Shown piece after piece: positions 55,338-62,484 of a stretch of DNA of 64,000 nucleotides. The first letter of the stretch is position 1. Each line of letters starts with the position of its first letter. The DNA is from a virus, in IMG/VR virus record IMGVR_UViG_3300008116_000054, positions 34,369 to 98,368 of that record. One strand, written 5' to 3'. Made by a program: the position numbers and the translations under genes. The notes beneath the pieces are model-generated. The model saw only the letters and a program-made list of their open reading frames with translations, was not told the origin of the DNA and searched no databases.

Positions 55338-55943
55338 TTAGCACACTTCCTTGGGCCGTTCTGCCCCGCGGTCGTTAAGCGCCGTCTCGCCGAGAGCAGG
55401 GAGAGACCACTTGGTAGCAGAGCCAGTCCCCGCGCCGTCAATACGCCTAACTCTAATTTTATACGTTGTGCTGCTATTTACATTAGCAAGAAAAGAGAAA
55501 GCCAAGGTACATGCTTGAAAGGCTGAAGCTGCCGCCGATGTTCGGCACATCAATTGTTGGTCCATTTCCTGGACAATAGCATTACCGGTATCTGTTATTA
55601 CTACGTTGGCCGAGCTAAAGTTAGATACCGCTGTGCCTGTTTCTGCGATGCACTGGACGTTAGCGTAAACCATCCAAACACCAGCGGATAATGATATAGA
55701 TGCGTTAGTCCAGTCGGTCATTGTCGTGGTCATTGCCTGGTTTCCCGGAGCACTCGCCCAAGTAACGCGCTCCCCAATCATCCCAGCCGGCACCGCAACC
55801 CCGTCCGTCCTTCCAACTATCCCACCTGAAGGAGTCAACGCTCCCGTAAACGTCTTCGCTCCTGCTATCGTCTGTGCTGAGGATGAGTCTAGCTCTCCGT
55901 CGTTGGATGAGCTAGCCGGTTTACGCACAAGTTCCATACTCAT
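55338..55943 (-). CDS. Short tail fibre/adhesin, 201 aa
   Basis: The N-terminus MSMELVRKPASSSNDGELDS and QTIAGAKTFTGALTP are linker-type fibre sequence. Residues about 50-185 match the C-terminal domain of the next gene (GERVTWASAP... DWTNASISLSAGVWMVYANV against GERITWATPP... DWTNANIVLTPGTWQIFGSF). The last 20 residues (GETALNDRGAERPKEVC) replace the expected terminal strand, so the tip differs or has decayed. Probably a receptor-binding partner or spare tip. Confidence 0.65.
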   Translation of the reverse strand: MSMELVRKPASSSNDGELDSSSAQTIAGAKTFTGALTPSGGIVGRTDGVAVPAGMIGERVTWASAPGNQAMTTTMTDWTNASISLSAGVWMVYANVQCIAETGTAVSNFSSANVVITDTGNAIVQEMDQQLMCRTSAAASAFQACTLAFSFLANVNSSTTYKIRVRRIDGAGTGSATKWSLPALGETALNDRGAERPKEVC

Positions 55944-55974
55944 ATCTTTATCCTTTCAAGTATTTAGTTTAAGT

Positions 55975-57333
55975 TTAGGCGATGCGGACGGCGTAAAACA
56001 CGCTGCGAGCAAAAGCAGTATTATAAATTTGACAAGTTGCTGCAGCTTCTGCTTTCTGTAATCTTACTTTATATGTTGTTGTTGTGTTAATACTTACCGT
56101 TCCATACAGTGCCACTGTAGAACCTATAGTTAAGGCAGAAGAGCCGGAATTAATTATATACATTTGACTTTCCATATTTTGCACAACTGTGTTTGAAGCG
56201 TCCGTAATTTGTACCACTGTAGTAGCTGCTGCTCCAATGGATGTAGCAGTTGTTCCTGTAACAAAAAAACTTCCAAAAATCTGCCAAGTACCTGGAGTAA
56301 GAACAATGTTAGCATTTGTCCAATCTGATAAAGAAGTGGTGGCAGCCTGAAGCGACGGCGGAGTAGCCCAGGTGATGCGTTCTCCAATGTACCCAGGAGC
56401 CACCGCCGTACCATCCGTTTTGCCTGGGATATTCTGCGGCTGCGTGAACGTGTTGCTCACGTTCTTCAGTGCCGCGCTCTGGTTCAACGCCAAGACCGAG
56501 TTTCCAAAACTAAGCATATCGACGTTGTTCGGCGCCGCGTAGAAGTTGCTGGTAGGAACGCCGGCCAATGCCGCTACGGTCTGGATCACTGCGTCCTGCT
56601 GTCCGGCCAAGGTCTCTACCGTGGCCTTGATGCTGCCCGAAGGCTGCTCGACCATGCTACCGTTGCTGACCACCGTCACCGCGCGGTCGTTCAAGTTATC
56701 GACGATATTAAAGCGGATCAGGTTCGAGTAACCGCCGCCGGAACTTACTTCCTGGTAGTTGCCGTCCGCGGATGGCGCAGCCGTCGCGTTGCCGGAGTTC
56801 CGCATCATCAGCTGGCCGTCTAGATAGACTAAAACCGCGCCGATCTGCTGCGTAGGATAGAGGTTCGTGACGAACGGGGTGCCGACGTTGAAGTCGCTGG
56901 CTCCGGCCAGAAGCGTACCGGTGGCCACGATGCTGCTCGCGGCGGCTCCGCTCACGCCGTCGCGGTTGGTGCCGTCGATGACGCCCACGAAGACCTCGCC
57001 CGGAAGCGCGGTGCCGAAGGAGTCGGTGAAGTTTATCTGCGTGGACGATCCGACCACGTAGCTCATGAACGGGATGAGCGTCCCGCGCACGGACGAGGTC
57101 AGCGTCAGGTTCCGCTGGTTGAAGAGAAGCTGGCACGCCGCGAGCTCCGCCTGCGTCGGCTGGACGAACCCAGGCATCTCCGAGGACGGCAGCGTCATGG
57201 CCGCCAGGTTGATGCCGGTCTCGCCGCCGGCGGCCTTGTGGGCGAACTGCACCTTGCGGTAGGTGCCGGAGGTGCGGTCGGAGGACAAATCCGTTTTCTT
57301 TAGGCTTAAGCTGCCGGTGCCGGTAAGTGACAT
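55975..57333 (-). CDS. Tail fibre with C-terminal adhesin domain shared with neighbour, 452 aa
   Basis: The N-terminal 290 residues are virion-attachment type (KVQFAHKAAGGETGINLAAM..., GFVQPTQAELAACQLLF), with Gly/Ser/Val-rich strands. The C-terminal 140 residues are the same fold as in the 201-aa gene downstream, and the DNA there is distinctly more A+T-rich. The shared tip suggests duplication and exchange of receptor-binding domains. Confidence 0.7.
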   Translation of the reverse strand: MSLTGTGSLSLKKTDLSSDRTSGTYRKVQFAHKAAGGETGINLAAMTLPSSEMPGFVQPTQAELAACQLLFNQRNLTLTSSVRGTLIPFMSYVVGSSTQINFTDSFGTALPGEVFVGVIDGTNRDGVSGAAASSIVATGTLLAGASDFNVGTPFVTNLYPTQQIGAVLVYLDGQLMMRNSGNATAAPSADGNYQEVSSGGGYSNLIRFNIVDNLNDRAVTVVSNGSMVEQPSGSIKATVETLAGQQDAVIQTVAALAGVPTSNFYAAPNNVDMLSFGNSVLALNQSAALKNVSNTFTQPQNIPGKTDGTAVAPGYIGERITWATPPSLQAATTSLSDWTNANIVLTPGTWQIFGSFFVTGTTATSIGAAATTVVQITDASNTVVQNMESQMYIINSGSSALTIGSTVALYGTVSINTTTTYKVRLQKAEAAATCQIYNTAFARSVFYAVRIA

Positions 57334-57372
57334 ATGCTTGATCCTCGTTTAATGTTCGTTAAGTTAAAGGGT

Positions 57373-58206
57373 TTAGGAGAAGAGACCTTGCCACTCGGCG
57401 ATGGGGACGGTCATTGTCAAATGGATTGCATCGGCACCGTTTTGTCCTGCAACAGGTCTACCGGCGATGGGTGCCCAGACATCTACCCCAGCAGTTGACC
57501 AGATGCGAACTGATGTAGTCGTATAATAGACGACCGTACCTAGGTATCGAGTCGAAGCGGAGTCATCGACAAATACGGCTTGACCAACTGGAAAGCGCTC
57601 TCCAGGAGCTGCTGCTGGGATGGCAGTTGTATCGACAGTAAAGCCCGTAGGAATCCTCGCTTCAATATTGCCGGTCCAGCTTGTTGGAGAAACAATACTT
57701 ATTTCAACATCCATGTTGCTACCGACTCGTCTGTAGCGCCCGCCCAAAGTTCCGCCGGTCCAACCGCTAACAACGGTAGGCGTATAACTCTGCCACTCCC
57801 CTACTATCGGCATCGGGATCTCATCGCCAGCTCCGACGATCACGTTGACTACCGCGAGCTCTGCCACGTTCGCGCTGCCGCTCTGTGTTCGAAGTCTCCC
57901 GACGTACCTGTTCTGGCTGAAGCCGGTCGGTCCCGTGCTGGGGCCGTTGGCGCTGACCACCAGTCCTACGATGTTGCTGCTGACGCAGAGGTACACGTGG
58001 TACAGGGTGTTGGCCGCGAGTGCGCCGGTATCGAGGCCGCCGAGTCCGGTGGTGGCTAGGTTGCAGGCGAGGGCGGAGGACCAGCGGTAGCCTTGGCCGG
58101 CCACGCGGGCGCGCGCTAGCTGGCCGTTGTACGTCGCTGGCATGCTGATCTGCGTTCCAGTGTCCCTCTGGAGCAGCGGGATGTTGTCTTGAAAAAACTG
58201 TGGCAT
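57373..58206 (-). CDS. Tail fibre/adhesin, 277 aa
   Basis: The N-terminus MPQFFQDNIPLLQRDTGTQI is likely an attachment segment. The middle is Gly/Val/Ala strands (YHVYLCVSSNIVGLVVSANG), and the C-terminal domain ends MTVPIAEWQGLFS. An almost identical ending (FAVPIAEWAGSG) lies inside the 605-aa fibre, which places the two in one domain family. Last member of its unit. Confidence 0.65.
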   Translation of the reverse strand: MPQFFQDNIPLLQRDTGTQISMPATYNGQLARARVAGQGYRWSSALACNLATTGLGGLDTGALAANTLYHVYLCVSSNIVGLVVSANGPSTGPTGFSQNRYVGRLRTQSGSANVAELAVVNVIVGAGDEIPMPIVGEWQSYTPTVVSGWTGGTLGGRYRRVGSNMDVEISIVSPTSWTGNIEARIPTGFTVDTTAIPAAAPGERFPVGQAVFVDDSASTRYLGTVVYYTTTSVRIWSTAGVDVWAPIAGRPVAGQNGADAIHLTMTVPIAEWQGLFS

Positions 58207-58223
58207 ATCTACTCCTTAAACTT

Positions 58224-58352
58224 TCAAAAATACCCGTTTACACATCTATTGCTCTCGATCGCCTTAGCTATCGTGCGCCGGTCGCGCTGCAAGGCGATGC
58301 TGGCTCTGTCTATCGAGTCGAACTCGACCTGGCTATCTTTATTGTAACCCAC
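58224..58352 (-). CDS. Stand-alone NUMOD1-like DNA-binding protein, 42 aa
   Basis: GTG at 58352 with GGAGG 9 bases upstream (in-frame ATG at 58379 would place that site inside the gene). The product, GYNKDSQVEFDSIDRASIAL then QRDRRTIAKAIESNRCVNGYF, follows the NUMOD1 pattern (SI..A....... TI...I.... GY), the helix-turn-helix module attached to homing endonucleases. Here it stands alone, downstream of a terminator and with a ribosome-site hairpin at 58362-58375. It may be a relic of a lost homing gene or a small regulator. Confidence 0.6.
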   Translation of the reverse strand: MGYNKDSQVEFDSIDRASIALQRDRRTIAKAIESNRCVNGYF

Positions 58353-58361
58353 TATCGCTGT

Positions 58362-58375
58362 CCTCCTTATGGAGG
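58362..58375 (-). promoter_or_regulatory. Hairpin covering the ribosome site of the NUMOD1-like gene
   Basis: CCTCC-TTAT-GGAGG, a 5-bp perfect stem with a 4-base loop, in which one arm is the GGAGG ribosome site on the minus strand. Confidence 0.4.
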
Positions 58376-58384
58376 CCATGTATT

Positions 58385-58423
58385 GAGAAAAAAGAGCCGG
58401 TTCCTACTTTACGCTAAACCGGC
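58385..58423 (-). terminator. Intrinsic terminator inside the fibre region
   Basis: GCCGGTT (58396-58402) and AACCGGC (58417-58423) pair over a 14-base loop, followed on the minus strand by TCTTTTTTCTC. It lies between the 605-aa and 277-aa fibre genes, so the fibre block has separate transcription units. Confidence 0.85.
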
Positions 58424-58430
58424 AAGGGCG

Positions 58431-58499
58431 TCAATTGCTTAAGTCCAAGCGCTCATCGATGCGGTCTAGTTTGTCTAAAACACGCTCTAGATGTTCCAT
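58431..58499 (-). CDS. Possible 22-residue coiled-coil peptide
   Basis: ATG at 58499, 3 bases after the 605-aa fibre stop. MEHLERVLDKLDRIDERLDL has leucines in a heptad pattern. No strong ribosome site; translation would be by coupling. It sits immediately before the terminator. Confidence 0.35.
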   Translation of the reverse strand: MEHLERVLDKLDRIDERLDLSN

Positions 58500-58502
58500 G
58501 GC

Positions 58503-60320
58503 TTATGCCCAGCTTGGTCTAGATTCGAGTTCGACGTCGCCGGAAATGCAGTACAGCGTGGTTGTCGAAGAAAGATGTTCCAGGTTTATTGAGTTGCCGT
58601 TAGGCGGCGTCGTATAAGCTCCGACGGCGGCACCGCCTCCGTTACTAAACCCAGAAACGCATTGCAAAAAGTTAGCAACGTTTTTCCACGTAACTCCAGT
58701 AATAGCCCATGTACCGGACGTGCGCGCGCCCGCCGCACAAGACCCCGTAAAGTTGAATTTAAGCCTGTGGTTTCCGTCTTGGTCTTGATAATAAACGCCC
58801 ACGGCCCGAGTTGTGCTCCAACTAGGGAGCGTACTCGTCACAGTCAGCGCCTGTTGTCCCCTTCTAGGGGCAACCAGGCCAAACTCGTTAGAGTTGGACT
58901 TACCATACCCAACCGGGCTTGAGGGATTAGCAACAACAAGTCTAAACCGCGTTCCATTAGTGTTTTCTGTAGCCCAGCTTTCTGACCCGTTATCTACGTT
59001 AGACGCGGCTACTTTAGTACCTCTGTTACCAAATCTAACCGTGTATTCCGTAGCCGAAGAGTGAAACGCCTGTATACCGTAGCCGTTTGTGGCCGAGGCA
59101 TTGTTACCTGTTGTGTAAGGAAACAAGTCACTTGCTTTAGCCCAGCCAAAACCCCTGTAATTTATTTCTAAATCATAGCTAAGTGTCGATTGTTTGTTGC
59201 TAAGCGTAATAACTCGGTCAGTAACCCCCGAACCAAACGCGATGCTAGGAACCAGCGCTCCGTTTGGCCCAAACACATCTGAAGAGCCATCATCAGCAAT
59301 GTAAGTGACCTGAGCCCCAGGCCCTAAGTTGACGGTGCCGCTGCCGGCCCATTCGGCGATGGGGACTGCAAAACTCATCTTGATGTAGTCAGTGTTGGCG
59401 ATTGTGGTAGGAGTTGTGGCCGTGATGTTGTTCTGTACCACCACACCAGCAGCGGCATCGTCTGTGTAGAAGAGCACCACAGAAGTTGTACTGTTGTACG
59501 CTATTGTCAGCGGATAGCTAATTGTTCCTGCATCTCTATAGGTTCCTGAGCTATGAGGGAGGTTGTTGCCGCTTGTAGCGTCAGTGCTGAGAAGTGCTGC
59601 AGTGTTTATTGTCCTACCAGATGGCAGGTTCAACGCTAGGTTGCCCGCACTCGGCGCGCCCGTGAAGCTGATGAGCACGTTATAAAACGCCCAAGAGCCG
59701 ATGCGAGTTTCTGTTGCCGTCACTGTGTTGTTGGTAAGGTTGGTTGTCATAGTTACGGAAACCGGGTCACTAATCGCAGCGCTCTGTCCGCCGGTCGCGC
59801 TCGTGACCGTGATGCTGCTGAAGCTTGCCCAGCTGTTGGCTAGACCTGCGACCCTGACGATCCGGATCCTAGTGAACGGACGAGACGGGTTCTGCGAGAA
59901 CGAGAGCTGCATCGTCCCGCCGGTCGGCGACGAGGGAACGTTGGCGACGTTGAGCGTCGTGTTCTGCGCGTAGGTTCCGCCGGACGTCGTCGCGTCCCAC
60001 ACTTGAATCTGAAGGTCGCTCGCGGCGTACGCCGGGCTCGTGCTCGTCTCGAGGTTGTAGGTCAGACCAAGCAGCTTGCCGAGGTCCGAGGCGTCTACCT
60101 GGAAGAAGTCGCTCTCGACGTAGCCGGATCCGCTGCCGCCGTTGGTCACCTTCAGCGCGGTGCCTACGCTGAGCTCCGGCAGCTCGGCGGCGGTGGTGGT
60201 CGTGGACCCGGTCGCGCCGGTTCCCACGTTCGTCCAGCCTGAGAAGGATGAGGATCGGGTGCTGAGGTAGTTCTTAACACCGCCCTGAGAACTGGTGAAT
60301 GTCTTGATGATCGTTGGCAT
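58503..60320 (-). CDS. Tail fibre/adhesin, 605 aa
   Basis: The N-terminal domain (residues 1-180) is a discoidin-like beta-sandwich (GYVESDFFQVDASDLGKLLG, FTRIRIVRVAGLANSWASFSSI). A second domain ends IKMSFAVPIAEWAGSG, shared with the 277-aa gene. The C-terminal 250 residues (DLEINYRGFGWAKASDLF, YGIQAFHSSATEYTVRFG, HRLKFNFTGSC) form the tip and are encoded by different base composition. Likely receptor binding. Confidence 0.7.
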   Translation of the reverse strand: MPTIIKTFTSSQGGVKNYLSTRSSSFSGWTNVGTGATGSTTTTAAELPELSVGTALKVTNGGSGSGYVESDFFQVDASDLGKLLGLTYNLETSTSPAYAASDLQIQVWDATTSGGTYAQNTTLNVANVPSSPTGGTMQLSFSQNPSRPFTRIRIVRVAGLANSWASFSSITVTSATGGQSAAISDPVSVTMTTNLTNNTVTATETRIGSWAFYNVLISFTGAPSAGNLALNLPSGRTINTAALLSTDATSGNNLPHSSGTYRDAGTISYPLTIAYNSTTSVVLFYTDDAAAGVVVQNNITATTPTTIANTDYIKMSFAVPIAEWAGSGTVNLGPGAQVTYIADDGSSDVFGPNGALVPSIAFGSGVTDRVITLSNKQSTLSYDLEINYRGFGWAKASDLFPYTTGNNASATNGYGIQAFHSSATEYTVRFGNRGTKVAASNVDNGSESWATENTNGTRFRLVVANPSSPVGYGKSNSNEFGLVAPRRGQQALTVTSTLPSWSTTRAVGVYYQDQDGNHRLKFNFTGSCAAGARTSGTWAITGVTWKNVANFLQCVSGFSNGGGAAVGAYTTPPNGNSINLEHLSSTTTLYCISGDVELESRPSWA

Positions 60321-60335
60321 GGCTGTTCCTATCCG

Positions 60336-62348
60336 TTATGGCAAGGTGCTGATTATGATGTTGTTGCTCGAGTCGATTGCGAGCTCGACCAGCGTGCCGG
60401 CACCGTTTCTAAGCTTTATCCCGCGGGCCGGCGAGGAGAGATCGTTGGATCCGTCCATGCTTCCGAGGTAGTTCGACGACATCAGGCTCCTGTTGAGGTC
60501 GCTGTTGTCGAAGCTTCCGCCAGAGGTCTGCTCGAACACCAGCGTCACCGTGCTTGCGACTCCGCCGTTGTTGAACGAGTTGGTCGGGAACCTGACCGTG
60601 TAGCCGTCTAGGCTGAAGGCGCCGAACCTGAAAGCCTGACCGCCTTCCACGTAGTAGACGGTGAGAAGATCGGGATCAGGCAGGAAGTTGATGGTGAAGC
60701 TGCTGAGGTTGTCGGTGCTCATGAACCGCTTGGTGTCGAGTCTCTTGACGCCTGTGGCTGGGCTCATGTAGGTCGGATCGTAGTAGATCGCTACGCCGTC
60801 TAGCGCGCGGCTGCCGGCGGAGCTCGTGATCCTTACGCGAAGGTCGAGGCTTCTTCCTAGGATAGTGATCTGGGGTACGCTGATGGTTCCGCTGCTCCAT
60901 ACGCCGGTCGTCGCGTTGTAGAGCTGGCCGGTCGTGCCTGAAGAGGCTCTGGTAACTACGACCTCGTTGACGCCTGCGCTGAAGCTGATGTAGTCTGCGC
61001 GAAGAACGACCGCGTAGCTTGTGCCAGGAGCCAGGATGCCTGGTCCCATGTTGAAGGTGTATGCGGTCGCAGAGCCGGTGAGCGTGCTCATGTCTAAAGG
61101 ACCAGAGCTTGCGATCACGTCCGCCGGGTTGGTCGAAACTAAACCGCCGCTGAGCTTGACCAGCGACGCGTAGAGGTTTCCGGTAGGAGACCCTGTCCTA
61201 GCAAGGGTGAATCTCACCTGTGTCGCAGCAGCGAACAGCGTTGCAGATGTAAGTTGCGCTGGACCCGCGATGCGTGCATTAGTAGTAAGGTTCAGTGCGG
61301 TGGTGGCGCCGGTTCCGCCTGCTGTGCCTACGCTTACGGCCGTGTCTTCAGACGTCCAAGTATACTCGCCTACGTAAGTCTCAGTGGCTACGCCGACGCG
61401 AGACATCGTGACGTTCTTCCAGTTGGTTCCGCCGTCGCGGCTTACCTGATAAGTGGCTGCCGTGTCGACTGATCCAGGCGTCCACAGCGCCTGAAGCATG
61501 ACCTTGTTTACGTCTTTGCTCTGGCCCAGGAACTCTGACGAGTCGAGCATCTGCCTGGAGACGTATGTTTGACCGGTAGAAGCGAACTCGAACGCGTTGG
61601 TGATCAGAGAGTATGCGCCGGTTGAGGCGCCGTCTACTAAGGCGTTCTCGTTCACCTTGAAGATGTTCGGCGTAACGAGCTCGTAGGTGCTGTCGAGCAG
61701 AGTGTTCTTTACGGTCTCAAGTATCGGGTTGCCGGTACCGCTTCCGCCGCCTCCGCCGCCGCCGACGAACTGCACGATGTTCTCGTTGTTGACGGTGCCG
61801 TACGTGCTTGATCCTCTCTGGATCGCGACCAGACCGATGGCGAACGTGTTGCTGAATGCTACCGGCTTAGTGGCTGCAGCTTTAGATGCGCCCGGTGTTC
61901 CGAAGCTCAGGAGAAAGTTTCCTAAGCCGTTGATCATCACCATGACCCATACCCACTGACCGTTGGTCATGGAAGGCAGGGTGTACGATGTGGCAAGCGT
62001 CAAGCCGGTTCCAGTGGCGACACCGGTGCTGGCGTTGAAGGTGATGCTTCCGCCGCCTGCGTAGCTAGGCATAAGGTTGTTGATGGGAGGAATTGTTCGA
62101 CTGCGGTCTGTTCCCGTGTCTGACGGAACCGCGTCGTTGGTCAGCACCTCGATGCCGTCGATCCAGAGTCTCTGGTCGTTTACGTCGCCGCTTACCGAGT
62201 ATCTCTCGTTGGAGCGAAGGCGCAGAGGAGGCGTAAGCTCATCGTTGATGAGGTTGAGTATCGCGTCTAAGCGAATGTCGGTGGTGGTGCTAAGCTGATC
62301 AAGTCTTGATCTTTGGCGTGCTTGGCGTGAGTCTAAGCGCAGTGCCAT
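60336..62348 (-). CDS. Large tail fibre protein, 670 aa
   Basis: ATG at 62348 with AGGGAG 8 bases upstream (the frame is open 33 bases further). The N-terminus MALRLDSRQARQRSRLDQLS is helical and basic, then DQRLWIDGIEVLTND. A run of eight glycines near residue 205 is a hinge. Middle domains are fibre-type beta (TPGSVDTAATYQVSRDGGTNW, SYAVVLRADYISFSAG). The C-terminal ARGIKLRNGAGTLVELAIDS is typical of a fibre cap. It probably links the baseplate to the adhesins downstream. Confidence 0.7.
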   Translation of the reverse strand: MALRLDSRQARQRSRLDQLSTTTDIRLDAILNLINDELTPPLRLRSNERYSVSGDVNDQRLWIDGIEVLTNDAVPSDTGTDRSRTIPPINNLMPSYAGGGSITFNASTGVATGTGLTLATSYTLPSMTNGQWVWVMVMINGLGNFLLSFGTPGASKAAATKPVAFSNTFAIGLVAIQRGSSTYGTVNNENIVQFVGGGGGGGSGTGNPILETVKNTLLDSTYELVTPNIFKVNENALVDGASTGAYSLITNAFEFASTGQTYVSRQMLDSSEFLGQSKDVNKVMLQALWTPGSVDTAATYQVSRDGGTNWKNVTMSRVGVATETYVGEYTWTSEDTAVSVGTAGGTGATTALNLTTNARIAGPAQLTSATLFAAATQVRFTLARTGSPTGNLYASLVKLSGGLVSTNPADVIASSGPLDMSTLTGSATAYTFNMGPGILAPGTSYAVVLRADYISFSAGVNEVVVTRASSGTTGQLYNATTGVWSSGTISVPQITILGRSLDLRVRITSSAGSRALDGVAIYYDPTYMSPATGVKRLDTKRFMSTDNLSSFTINFLPDPDLLTVYYVEGGQAFRFGAFSLDGYTVRFPTNSFNNGGVASTVTLVFEQTSGGSFDNSDLNRSLMSSNYLGSMDGSNDLSSPARGIKLRNGAGTLVELAIDSSNNIIISTLP

Positions 62349-62436
62349 CTGATGGTCTCCCTGGTGACTTGTCGGGAGCATGACATAACGCCGTAGCGGC
62401 CGTGTCTCGTTAGCTCCCCGAGAACGTGTTACTTCT

Positions 62437-62443
62437 AATATAC
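62437..62443 (-). promoter_or_regulatory. Possible promoter -10 (GTATATT) upstream of the 670-aa fibre
   Basis: A one-base variant of GTATAAT at about 89 bases upstream of the 670-aa fibre ATG, in the 136-base gap between the two fibre genes. Confidence 0.3.
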
Positions 62444-62484
62444 CACGTCCATCCGCTAGGCGACCCGCTTATTGCAGCTGCTGG

